A DNA stretch of 64,000 bases from Berberis thunbergii (lineage: Eukaryota > Streptophyta > Magnoliopsida > Ranunculales > Berberidaceae): contig QNQO01001162.1 in NCBI GenBank assembly GCA_003290165.1, forward strand, positions 62,001-126,000, in the 5' to 3' direction. Under the pieces are notes generated by a model that was not told where the DNA came from, ran no database searches, and worked only from the letters and a program-made list of their open reading frames with translations. Positions 1 to 10,056 of this stretch are shown piece by piece; the first letter of the stretch is position 1; the number at the start of each line of letters is the position of its first letter. A program made the translations under genes and the position numbers.

Positions 1-264
1 TGCAAATGGGTGGCACCCAAGCTCACCAAATCTAGCTCACATTTCTGGTTCACTCATTTTACACAAACTGAGAAAATGCATTTGCGTGGAAAGGAAAGAT
101 TGGAAATAGGAAAGCGGAACAATGACAGTATAATAATTCATCAAAATTTGGATACAGAAACCAAATTGGTGCTATAACGAGACCATTTGTATAATCAAAT
201 CATTTCTTAGTTTACATCAGATGTAGAAGAAGACGAGAGTAAGAATAAAATCTGGTGCAAAGAA

Positions 265-405
265 TACAGTTATTTATATATATATATTTTTAAAGCAAGT
301 AGTGTTTTTATAGGATTCAAACTTATAAAGATGGGTTTGAATTCATGATCTAGTGGTACCATCCGCCAAGCTCTAACCGTTGAATTGTCATGCTATTGGC
401 AATAC
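265..405. other. 140-bp insertion in copy A relative to copy B
   Basis: Copies A and B align through the PGR5 3' flank. Copy A has an extra block between 'aagaatacag' and 'caactatttcatc', just downstream of the stop codon. The block contains a TA-rich start and the phrase 'gggtttgaattcatgatc'. It may be a short SINE or MITE, but I see no clear terminal repeats or target duplication. Confidence 0.4.
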
Positions 406-415
406 AACTATTTCA

Positions 416-3400
416 TCAAGCAAAGAAACCAAGTCTCTCTCCATTCTTTTTCGCCAATCGAATCAGACCCTGTTTTTGTTTTCCATCTGCTCATACCGAT
501 GTGCAAAACTGGTTAATTACCTGAAAAACACACAACAGAACAATCGTAAGCCAAGTAGAAAGAAAAGTTTGCCATATCTTTAAGACTTGGGGAGCTAAGC
601 ACTACAAAGCGTAAAGACGAGTGAGTACCTGAGAGTGTAAGGCAATGGCCCTGCCTCTAAGCTGATTGAACGTCTTCTTCCCAACAACATTTCTGGTGAT
701 AACAACCAAAGGTGCAAACACACCCTTTCCTTCATTGACATTCTTCATCACAATGTTCAGTCGTCTTGGTCTAGTCACTTGGATTTCCACTGGAACCGAC
801 TTGGCCACCAACATGGTCCAAGAAAGGAACTGTCACGCTCCAATTTTCAAAGAAAACGAAAATCCCAAAATTCACGTAGGATTATCCGTTTTTCCGAGAG
901 TCGGGATATGAATTTTCATTCACAAAAAATAACAGTTGACATCCACGAGAAATAATCAATTGCACAATTTACCAAATATAGGGAAAATAAAACAACTGAT
1001 CTGAAAGACCATCAAATGGAAGAAAATTTTAAAACTCGTAGAGCCAACGCTAACAAGTTCAACAATTTACGAATGTATCTCTCCCAGAAAATAATAAATA
1101 ACTCCGAGTTCAAATTACAAGAATTAAACTGACACCTACAAATAAAAATGATCTAATCTTTCGAACACGCGCAACTCCCAGCAATGCTCGTCATGTATGG
1201 TACGGAATGCTCTAAGCCCGTCTGAGATTACTATATCCTAAAAATAAGCTAGTTGGCTACATTTTCGAAGGAATGTACCAAGAAACCAAAACCCACTTGG
1301 GTCAGCAATAAAGCTGGTGTGAAATCTCTTTATTCCCCAAAAATCAATAAAGAAAATTACGAGATATAACCGAAAAAATAGTACGATAAAGAAATAAAAA
1401 AACAAACGGGTAGTTCCTCCACGAGGCATTCCTATCTTAATTCTAATAAGTAAATATGCACTTACTTGTACTTACTAGATGGAAGTTGACTATGGCAAGT
1501 CTAACCTGCAGAAATATTAGTGGACTTGCCATCCTGCATGAAAAAGGATTAAAAACAATATAAACGTAGTTTATTTATTTTTATTTGAATTTGATTCATC
1601 TTTTTAACGGAATGATCACTTAGACGATACCACATTCGCACCATCTCCATGCCGAACATACATGCCCGTATGCCTCTCTCATATAAAGGAGGACTACTCC
1701 GTTATCCACGCCCAAGTGGGAACATCACATACAGGCATACATCGCGGATACTTCTGACTATATGAGTACCAAAAGCCACCATTGGGCTATCAATGCGCAT
1801 GAACTCACGTCACATTTTTTACGGATAAATATCAAAGCCTATTTTAGGCATAACAATTCACCTCATTTTCGCAAGACTAACCCAAAGGTTATTTTAGTTT
1901 CTCTAGTAAGAAATGAGTGCTCCAACTCCGCAAGACGACCCGCATGTCATTTAGTTTCTCTAGTAAGAGAGGGAAAACAATAAACAAAAGAGGTGTGGTA
2001 GTTCTAAGTGATATAAGTCTAAGTGGTTTACATTTTCAGAAATCAAGGTTTACCAATATCATTTATTTTTGATAATTCAGAATTCCCCCACAATGACATT
2101 TTATCATACATAAATTGATTCACAATCGTATCCATCCACATTTTTTGGGAAAACATAGCATATTCATTAATCATGCTCTATAACAACATGACAATCAAGT
2201 CACTCCTTAATTCAAATATTCAAATTCTTCATAAGGCATAACCAAGTCAATATATTAATACAAATCTCCAAATAAGTTCAAATCAAGATATTTATACATG
2301 CAGAATAACATCATCGCAATTAAATCCATTGCAAATCAAAATAACATCATTGTAAATTAAAATAACACCATTGCAATTTCACATTCACACAGAACGAATT
2401 TGATGATACAGTGAGACCCAAACTCTTTGACTCTATGAGTCATAATCTGATGCATTACGGGAATCCTAATTCAAATTGCAGGAAGCAAAAATTTTCAATT
2501 GGCGAGTGGGACCGTGGAACCATTGGATTTGACAATTCTAGTTCTAATTTCAGAAAGAAAAATCCTAGTTGATGAGTGAGACCATTAAATTTAATTATGC
2601 AAGAATTTTATTTGCATGAATTCTAATAACACCATAGGATTTGACCATGGGATTTGACTCTGCAGTGGGACCTAGTGAGATCATTGGATTTGACATTGCA
2701 ATTACAAAATTGTAGTAATTCTACTAATTCTAATTTCACATAACACCGTAGGATTTTACTCTATCAATTCCACCTTGATAGAATTTCTATCACTCTATCA
2801 ATATCACTTTTATTTGCACATAACACCATAGAATTTCTATCATTCTATCAATATCAATATCACTTTAATTTCTATAACTCTAGTTGCACCTAACACCTTA
2901 GAATTTCTATCACTATTAATATCACTTTGATAGAATTTCTATCACCATAAGATTTGACTATCTCAATACCACTAAAATCTGACATGAGCATGAATAAAAA
3001 CGAAGCAGAGAAAAGAAGTCTTCAACCTCGTATCAAACCATTCATGCAGTATTCTCGATTTCATGCAAACAAATCAAAAAGGACAAAAGAAACACAACTT
3101 ACAGTAAAAAAAAGATTAAAGAAAACAAAGAGACTCACTTGTTTTTTTTTTTTTTCCTTGTCTTTTCCTCTTGCTTTTTTCTCTATTTCTTTTTCCCTTC
3201 TTGCTCCCTCTCTTTCTTATTATTATTATTTTTTGTTTAAGCGGCGAGAGAAAAAGAAAAAACCTAAACCCCTATTTAATCACACTAAAGGCAAAATCTT
3301 TACCTGTTAGGGTTTTGCTCAAGGTTAGTGACACTCCCCTTACTACTTGACGTCATCTCAAATTTACTAAAGTTAAAACTAAATAAAATAAATAAATAAT

Positions 3401-3662
3401 TAAAAATTATTATATGTTAAAGTAGAGTCGTTACATTATATACACCTCAAAAGGAATCTCGTCCCGAGATTCACTGGATGAATAGCTTCGGGTGCAACTG
3501 TCTTACTCTATCCTCTAGCTCCCAAGTTACATCATTATTTTTTTCACTCCACTGAACTTTCACCAAATTCACTATGGAAGTTGAGGAAGTTACATGAACT
3601 CCCCCAACTTCCATGGAAGGAACTGTGCTATAAGCCCCTATTACGGAGATTGAAGTAGCCAT
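416..3662 (-). pseudogene. PGR5: PGR5 copy A, disrupted pseudogene
   Basis: This is the older or less protected half of a tandem PGR5 duplication. PGR5 is a small thylakoid protein needed for cyclic electron flow around photosystem I. The start codon matches 3662-3660 and the first residues (MATSIS) agree with copy B. Exon 1 then breaks at 3595, where a 2.76-kb retroelement fragment sits, and resumes at 830-629 with the conserved block MKNVNEGKGVFAPLVVITRN. The intron is 628-521. Exon 2 (520-416) still ends RLAKKNGERLGFFA but has an in-frame TGA after INQFCTSV, where copy B has glycine. Exon 1 also differs from copy B near the insertion. The inserted element, the nonsense codon and the divergence all argue that no functional protein is made. 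The neighbouring flanks match copy B closely, so the copy identity is secure. Confidence 0.9.
831..3594 (-). mobile_element. Ty3/gypsy LTR plus end of polyprotein, inserted in PGR5 exon 1
   Basis: On the minus strand, 3594-3436 holds a short remnant of a gypsy polyprotein end. It reads KVQWSEKNNDVTWELEDRVR and then QLHPKLFIQ and stop, which resembles the chromodomain-side tail of plant chromoviruses. The usual SRDEIPFE-coding junction follows. An LTR then runs from TGTAACGACTC at 3435 to GAGCGTGACA at 831 (about 2.6 kb, TG...CA ends). The flanks are GGAAC (826-830) and TGAAC (3595-3599), a 4/5 match compatible with a 5-bp target duplication. The 5' LTR and nearly all of the interior are missing. 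The LTR itself contains diverged short direct repeats at 2400-2960, built on 'accataggatttgac' and 'tctatcactctatcaatatc', and a long pyrimidine run near 3140-3240. I infer the lineage from the tail alone. Confidence 0.65.
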
Positions 3663-3772
3663 TGTAGACACACTGAAATGCTTCTTTCTCTTGTTTAGAT
3701 GAATGGGTGATTGTTCCATCCCCTTTCTGTGTTGCTTTTGATAGTTTACTGAGATGCAATGGGTGTGATCTG

Positions 3773-3780
3773 TTTTTATA
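3773..3780 (-). promoter_or_regulatory. TATA box of PGR5 copy A
   Basis: TATAAAAA on the minus strand, 111 bp upstream of the copy A start codon. It is conserved at the same spacing in copy B (8166-8159). Copy A therefore kept its core promoter although the coding region is broken. Confidence 0.45.
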
Positions 3781-3854
3781 CTGTGGCATGGTTACGAGTG
3801 AAGATGCAAAGAAGGCCACACTATTGGAAGCCAATGGTGACATGGACGATATAC

Positions 3855-5301
3855 TAGGGGTGGGCAAACGGGTCGACAATCCGCGGATTCAACTCGAACC
3901 GGACCGTTTTCCTCTAAACGGTCCGGATTTAAATTATAAGTTTTTAGATACGGTCCGGATCGGTCCGGATCCGTTATAAAACGGTCCGGTCCCGGTTCCT
4001 AATTTTAAAAACGAAACGGTCCGGGTTGGACCCGTCCGGACCGTTTCAAATCCCATTTGCTATAAAACCCTACGAATAAACCAAAACCTAAACCTAAACC
4101 TAAAGAACTAAACTCTCCTCTGACCTCTTTGTCTCTGTCTCTGTCTCTGTCTCGACTCGAGAAGGGGAAGATCTCCCTCTCCTCTCTCTGCTCTCTGTCT
4201 CGAGAAGGAGATCTCCCTCTCCTCTCCTCTCTATGTCGAAGAAGGGATCTGTACTCGAAGGGATCTGTCGAAGATCAGCAGAGAAGAAGAGATCAGCGAG
4301 ATCTCCCTCTCCTCTCTCTGTTTAAGGACCCCAAGAGTATGAAATTGAGCGGGACCTCAGATCTGGTATTGATGTGGCTAACATCGGCGGCGACGCCAGG
4401 GGTTCCTGCGATGTTGTAGAGAGCGAGCTGGGAGACGAGGGGGTTGAGCTTCATGAGGAGAGCGAGGGGTTGGCCGATTCCTCCAACGGCGCCGAGAACT
4501 GCAACCTTGCGTTCTGGGTGGGAGGATGAGGCGAAGGATCTGCGAATGAGATGAGATGATGGAGATGGTGAAGAAGAAGAAGAAGCCCTTCTTCGAAGAT
4601 ATGATTCGATTGATCTCAACATTGAAGTTCTCATTTTTTGCACAGAGAGCGAGAGAGAGATTTGGAGGAGATTGGAATAGATAAAAAGCAGAGGAGATTT
4701 TTTATAAAAGAGTGAGCAATTTGAGTTGAGTTGGAAAAAGAAGACTAGTACTAGTGACTTTAGTGATTCTGTTTCATGTGGGGGGTGATAGGGTGTTCTT
4801 GGGTTAAAAGTTCTTTTATCTTGCTTTCTTTCTTTCTTTCTTTTTTTTTTTTTTTTTTTTGGTAAAAATTTTGAAGGGCATGCAAATGTCATGTCTCTCA
4901 CTTCTCCTTCATGTTTCACTCAGGTATAATCATCACCATCACGTTGTTTGGTTCTTTTAGGTTTCTCGTTCAGTTTGATTGTTCAACTATATATCAGATT
5001 TGTTTCTGCACTCTGTTGATTCTGTTTATTTGGCTTTGAAGTTTTCATGTTTTGATTAATAAGTTGATTAGAGAAGTTTGTTTAAGATTAGTTTGCAAAT
5101 AATGTGGTTCATATAGATTTGTAAAACATAATCAATTTAAATTTGGAACCGTAGGAACCAGACCGTTCCAAACGGTTCGAGTTAGGTTCGGTTCCAATGT
5201 TCAAAATGAGGGGATCCGGACCGGACCGGATCCGTTAATTTTAAACGGTTCGAGTTAGGTTCCTCCAAATTTGGAACCGATCCGGATCGTGCCCACCCCT
5301 A
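3855..5301. mobile_element. Non-autonomous hAT element carrying an MDH gene fragment (Pack-hAT)
   Basis: The ends are TAGGGGTGGGCA at 3855 and, inverted, TAGGGGTGGGCA at 5301, typical plant hAT termini. They are flanked by 8-bp copies CGATATAC (3847-3854) and CGGTATAC (5302-5309), 7/8 identical, as expected for hAT. Copy B shows the empty site (8230-8250). Subterminal regions are packed with 'cggtccgg' and 'ggtccgga' motifs on both sides (3890-4050 and 5155-5290), the kind of repeats that hAT transposases bind. There is no transposase ORF, so it must be mobilised in trans. The interior holds a captured host gene piece, listed separately. Confidence 0.88.
4356..4634 (-). pseudogene. Captured first exon of mitochondrial malate dehydrogenase
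   Basis: The minus-strand ORF begins [11 protein letters not shown]. It shows an Arg/Ser-rich mitochondrial presequence (residues 1-40) and then the NAD-binding start of malate dehydrogenase: [52 protein letters not shown]. The match stops at 4356 at a GAG/GT boundary that looks like the native exon 1 donor. Beyond it the frame runs into unrelated sequence. Malate dehydrogenase converts malate and oxaloacetate in the mitochondrial matrix. This 93-residue piece lacks the catalytic domain and cannot be an enzyme. GC-rich, GA-repeat sequence upstream (4635-4920) may be the captured 5' UTR and promoter. It lies wholly inside the hAT element, so it is a transduplicated fragment. Confidence 0.85.
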
Positions 5302-6189
5302 CGGTATACTATGCTTCTGTGGAGTCTAAACGCGTATATGACTTGGAACTCCTCATAAATGAATGAACGGTCTCTAGAGTTTGGGCTGTTTTGTTCCGAG
5401 TTCTCTACCATTCAGTGTTTAACGAAAATCTGTGTCATAGTTGGTGAAATGGACCTCTCTAATGATACTCAAAATTCCTGATAGCACTTTCAAATTGGCT
5501 TTTCCAATTACAATATTCTGCACTCAGAATTCATATTTTTCATGTTTTCCATAAATCTTAAAGTTCATGCACTTTTAGAGAGGCAAACCATTTCATTCTT
5601 TTGGAATGAATTGTTTAATATAAAATTAAGAGGCGTCCAAGAACAATTGCAGAGGCAAGTAATTGAACATTTTGCAATTTATTATGATTGGTTTTATACA
5701 TTATGAGAAATTGGAGAAAACTAAATAATAATTACAATCCTAGTTACTTAATCTTAGTAAAACACTGTGCAATAACAAATTACTTGCCAGGGGTCGGAAT
5801 CCTTGTTAAGGTCATTCGGACTAAGAGTTGCGAACTTGTTTCGAATTTTAAACAAGGGATGTTTGTGGATGTTGCAAATTTTTGTTTTAGCTCTTGATGT
5901 TGTTTACAATCATGCTTTGTGCATGACATATAAGAAAAGGAACCAGTTACATTAGAACATGTTATTCACTTAGTACAATTTTGGATTTATTATTTCGTTC
6001 TCAGTGGTCTTTTTTTTTTTTTTTTTTATTATTATTAAAGTACATTAGACTCTTATTTTCTGGAAAAAAAAGCCTCATTTTATTAATTTTTTTGATATGA
6101 TTGATTATGGGAGAAATGTTTGGTTTTATTAAAAAAAAATTTATTGCAAAAACTTTAGAAGGTCGTGAAACCACATGGAACACCTCTTA
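5302..6189. other. Duplicated PGR5 upstream flank, then AT-rich spacer
   Basis: From 5310 to about 5615 the sequence continues the duplicated PGR5 upstream flank. It matches copy B at 8240-8380 and 9145-9330, but lacks about 760 bp present in copy B after 'tgtgtcatag'. From 5615 to 6189 I see AT-rich spacer with no convincing gene. A short ORF at 5688-5897 has no features I recognise. Confidence 0.5.
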
Positions 6190-6945
6190 AAGCATCTTCA
6201 ATGGTAAAAGTTAAAATGAGAATGGTTAAGCTAAATTTAGGGGTCTCCCTATTTTTTCACCACTCTAACCACATCCCCTATTTTAACTTTTTCATAATTA
6301 TTTTAATATATCTTCACCTTTTCCATATCAATTTAATTTCAATTATACTATTATTAATTTCAACTTAATAATTATAGTACTTTCAATTATATTATTAAGT
6401 ATATATTATTATTAATTTCAACTTAAATATATAATATTATTATTTTCAATTATACTATTACTTAGATATTTTTTAAATTATACTATTATTAATTTCAACT
6501 TAATTTAAATTTGACTAATTAAACAATTTGGGAGTTTAAAATAAATTAATATTAATAATTAATTTTTTTAATCATTATTTAAATATATCTTCCACTTTTT
6601 TATACCATTATTTAGATAATTAATTTTTTTAATTATACTATTATTTATATTAGTATTAATAATTACTATTAATACTTTTATCATTATTTAAATTAGAATT
6701 AATAATTACTTTTGTTTAAATTAGTATAAATTTTTTTAATTATACTATTATTTAAATAAATTTTTATTTGATTTTAATTTAGAAAATTAAATATTGAAAA
6801 TATTTTATATTATATAAAATATAGGGGATGGTTAATTTCCCCCTAAATTTAGAGGGAAGTTGAAGGTGGATCTATTATAGGGGATGATTGGAGGGAAAAT
6901 TTTATCTATAAAACACCTAAACTAGGGGGATGATTGGAGATGATC
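6190..6945. mobile_element. PIF/Harbinger-like MITE
   Basis: Inverted ends AAGCATCTTCAATGG (6190) and, on the other strand, GATCATCTCCAATC (6945) flank a very AT-rich 756-bp interior without coding sequence. Both sides have TTA (6187-6189 and 6946-6948), the 3-bp target site typical of PIF/Harbinger elements. The 'catctccaatgg' end is common in plant MITEs. Subterminal blocks ('ggggtctccct', 'ataggggatg') also pair in inverted orientation. Confidence 0.65.
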
Positions 6946-6948
6946 TTA

Positions 6949-7571
6949 TGTTAACAAATTGCGTATATGGAGGTTCCAAAGAAGAATAACAGTGTCTCTT
7001 TCGATATCTGCTGGGCACCATTTTTTTTTTGTCAATTATTGTGTGAAAATTTAATAGTGATTCACTGGAGCCAATAATGAATCCGGACTAGCTTAGTATG
7101 CTATTTATGGAGATGGTAAGAGGAGAATCGACCTTCTAACTTCAAGTTATGAAAATGATTTTAATCAGGGGATATGATGATTCAAAACTACAATAAAATT
7201 AAACACAAATGCATCCTAGCCTCCACTTCGCTCTCTTTGTTTTCTAGACGTAGAGACACCACCAAGGAGAGGAGATAGTGATTCTGAAACCATATAATTT
7301 GACTATTCATTATGTTCTATGTTATCTTCGCTTGCAAATGGGTGCCAAGCTCACCAAATCGTCCACTCATTTTACACAAACTCAGAAAATGCATTTCTGT
7401 GGAAAGATTGGGAATAGGAAAGTGTATAATAATTCATCAAAATTTGGATACAAAAACCAAATCGGTGCTATAACAAGACCATTTGTATAATCAAATCATT
7501 CTTAGTTTACATCAGATATAGAAGACGACGCCAATAAGAATAAAATCTGGTGCAAGAAAACAGCTATTTCA
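6949..7571. other. 3' flank of PGR5 copy B
   Basis: No gene seen. From about 7332 the sequence repeats the first 260 bases of the window, so the duplicated block extends past the left edge of the window in copy A. The left junction of the duplication in copy B is near 7330. Confidence 0.5.
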
Positions 7572-8048
7572 TCAAGCAAGGAAACCAAGTCTCTCTCCAT
7601 TCTTTTTTGCCAAACGAATCAGACCCTGTCTTTGTTTTCCATCTGCTCCTATAGATGAGCAAAACTGGTTAATTACCTGAAAAAAACACAACAAAACAAT
7701 CGTAAGTCAAGTAGAAAGAAAACTTTGCCATATCTTTAAGACTTGGGGAGCTAAGCACTACAAAGCGGAAAGACTAGTAAGCACCTGAGAGTGTAAGGCA
7801 ATGGCCTTGCCTCTAAGCTGATTGAATGTCTTCTTCCCAACAACATTTCTGGTGATAACAACCAAAGGTGCAAACACACCCTTTCCTTCATTGACATTCT
7901 TCATCACAATGTTCAGTCGTCTTGGTCTAGTCGCTTGGATTGGCATTGGAACCGATTTGGCCACCAACATGGTACGATCTTCCCCTAGAATGGAACTCCC
8001 CCAACTTCCATGGAAGGAACTTTGTTGGACGTTGATTGAAGTAGCCAT
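7572..8048 (-). CDS. PGR5: PGR5, proton gradient regulation 5 (intact copy B)
   Basis: PGR5 is a small stromal-side thylakoid protein needed, with PGRL1, for antimycin-sensitive cyclic electron flow around photosystem I. Two exons: 8048-7785 and 7676-7572, joined in phase 0 by a 108-bp GT-AG intron. The 122-residue product has a Ser-rich N-terminus fitting a chloroplast transit peptide (about residues 1-48: MATSINVQQSSFHGSWGSSI). The mature protein follows: MKNVNEGKGVFAPLVVITRN, VVGKKTFNQLRGKAIALHSQ, then VINQFCSSIGADGKQRQGLI and RLAKKNGERLGFLA. Length and C-terminus match the family (about 130 residues). The start is the first ATG that gives the transit peptide, and a TATA box lies 111 bp upstream. 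No breaks are seen, in contrast to copy A. I know of no close alternative identity. Confidence 0.95.
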
Positions 8049-8158
8049 TGTAGACACACTGAAATGTTTCTTTCTCTTGTTTAGATGAATGGGTGATTGT
8101 TCCCTCCCCCTTCTGTGTTGCTTTTGGTAGTTTACTGAGATGCAATGGGTGTGACCTG

Positions 8159-8166
8159 TTTTTATA
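8159..8166 (-). promoter_or_regulatory. TATA box of PGR5 copy B
   Basis: TATAAAAA on the minus strand, 111 bp upstream of the ATG at 8048. The same motif and spacing occur in copy A. Confidence 0.5.
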
Positions 8167-8169
8167 CCG

Positions 8170-9967
8170 TGGCACGGTTGTGAGTGAAGATGCAAAGAAG
8201 GCCACACAATTGGCAGCCAATGGTGACATGGACGATATACTATGCTTCTGTGGAGTCTAAACGCGTATATGACTTGAACTCCTCATAAATGAATGGTCTC
8301 TAGAGTTTGGGCTGGTTTGTTTGGTGAAGGAGAGCTTGGAGTTCTCTACCATTCAGTGTTTCAAGAAAATCTGTGTAATAGCACCTCTGTGGTCCCCTGT
8401 ATCTGCCAGCCAAATACTGAATATCTTCTGAGTTTCAATCAACCATTTGAGTCCTCAGGAGCTGATCGGGTTAGTCAACGTCAGACGATAATGCAATGAG
8501 TTGGTTTGGCAAAGAACTCGCTAAGATTGGAATGCATTTTGATTCAGAACACTGAGTTGAGATCGAATAGACTCATTTGCGTAAAGTTCATTCAAAACTT
8601 GCGGTCTTCCTTTGAAATTAGAAGGCATTGATTTTTCAATCTTGTGAATTTCTCCAACATGCCAATTTCGAGAGAGGAGGCAAATAAACGACGCAATGGA
8701 ATTGCCAGTAAATGAGGAGGCCAAAACACCAACACCAACTATGTGGACGGCTCCAAATTAATTGGACGAAATTTTAAAATTCAAATGCTCTGCTCATCAA
8801 CTTTGATTCGCATTTAGGAGGTTCACATCAACTTCTGAGCAGGAATCACATCAATTCTACTGAGCATGAATGGACTTTTAAGTGTATTAAGACAAACTCA
8901 GTAAGATAATTAATACGGGTATATATGCTAGAACCCTTTATTGTTGAGGGAGAAAAACTCCATTAGCTCCTCCTGTTTGATTCTATCATTCCTGTACTTG
9001 TTGCATTGACATGATGCTCTGCAATTAAACAAGGACGAAGGACCAAAAGCAAGCAAAATTTATAGGACCAATATATTTGGTTGGTAAGATTTCTTACATC
9101 CCCATGTCTTGGTGATGATCCATATTTTACTATGAGATTGTGGAACTTACTTGGTGAAATGGACCTCTCAAATAATAATCAAAATTCCTGATAGCACTCT
9201 CAAAATTCGGCTTTTCCAATTACAATATTATGCACTCAGAATTCACATTTTTCACGTGTTCGATAAATCTTAAATTTCATGCATTTTAGAGAGGCAAACA
9301 ATTTCATTCTTTTGGAATGAGTTCGGGGCATTGCAGTCAGGAAACACCCAAGGAACATAATGGCTATGGCTGAATATTTTTTATGATTAAAAAACACTAC
9401 AAACATGCTAAAATGCCAAAGTTATTGACTGTAGTTAATCTATCACTAGAAAATTTCGACTACAACTTAATTCACAATTCATGTTCACATGTATATCTCA
9501 AACTATAATTAAATAATTTACACATGAACTAAGCAAAAGTTATTCATGCCATCAATCGAATAAAGGAACATGTAGAACATCAATACGCGCAAACATGTGT
9601 GCATATGAAACACCCCTAATTTATGTAAACAGGTAAAAGAAAGATGGGCAAATGAATTCATATGAAACCAATGCACACAACAACTTGTATATTTTTAAAA
9701 ACAAAGACCAAAAAATGAGTGAAAGAGTTTGTTGTGTGTAGGACCAATGTGGTCTGGGGTACATTTCATGAAAGGAGTTTGTTCTACGTATGTGCAAGCA
9801 TCTCGTATACCTTAGAGTTTAAGTTACATGGCAAGAAAGTTTTGGTATTGGTGGCAGAGACATCCAAATCGTTTCTTTAACTTCTCTTCGACTCAAACCA
9901 TGGACCTCTCAACTCACAGTTTGGTGGAGAGACAAAACATGTACATCAACTCACCTCTCACCATTCA
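8170..9967. other. Intergenic region between PGR5 and CESA4
   Basis: 8170-9330 is the upstream part of the PGR5 duplication. The block 8385-9145 is absent from copy A. A minus-strand ORF at 8724-8521 lies there, which I do not recognise. 9330-9967 is the CESA4 upstream region, with no repeat structure and no coding signal seen. Confidence 0.5.
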
Positions 9968-10056
9968 TATAAGCTCCATTAAGAGCTTTCTCCATACAAC
10001 CTTGTTCATCACCTTGTTCTTCTTCTTCTTGTTCTTCCTTGGCTAGCTTGCTAGTC
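9968..10056 (+). promoter_or_regulatory. Putative CESA4 core promoter and leader
   Basis: TATAA at 9968-9972 is followed by a pyrimidine-rich stretch (10010-10040, many 'cttctt') ending at the ATG at 10057. That is a usual arrangement for a plant TATA box plus CT-rich 5' leader. The transcription start is not determinable from the sequence. Confidence 0.4.

Noticed and set aside
666..911. Plus-strand ORFs opposite PGR5 (also 7822-8088 and 3707-3979)
   Set aside because: They are antisense shadows of the PGR5 exons. The similarity between them reflects the gene duplication.
2954..3310. 118-codon plus-strand ORF
   Set aside because: It lies in the gypsy LTR, is lysine- and phenylalanine-rich from a pyrimidine/purine tract, and has no domain.
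4080..4105. Telomere-like 'cctaaacctaaaccta' run
   Set aside because: Only about three units inside the hAT element. Too short for an interstitial telomere and better seen as part of captured leader sequence.
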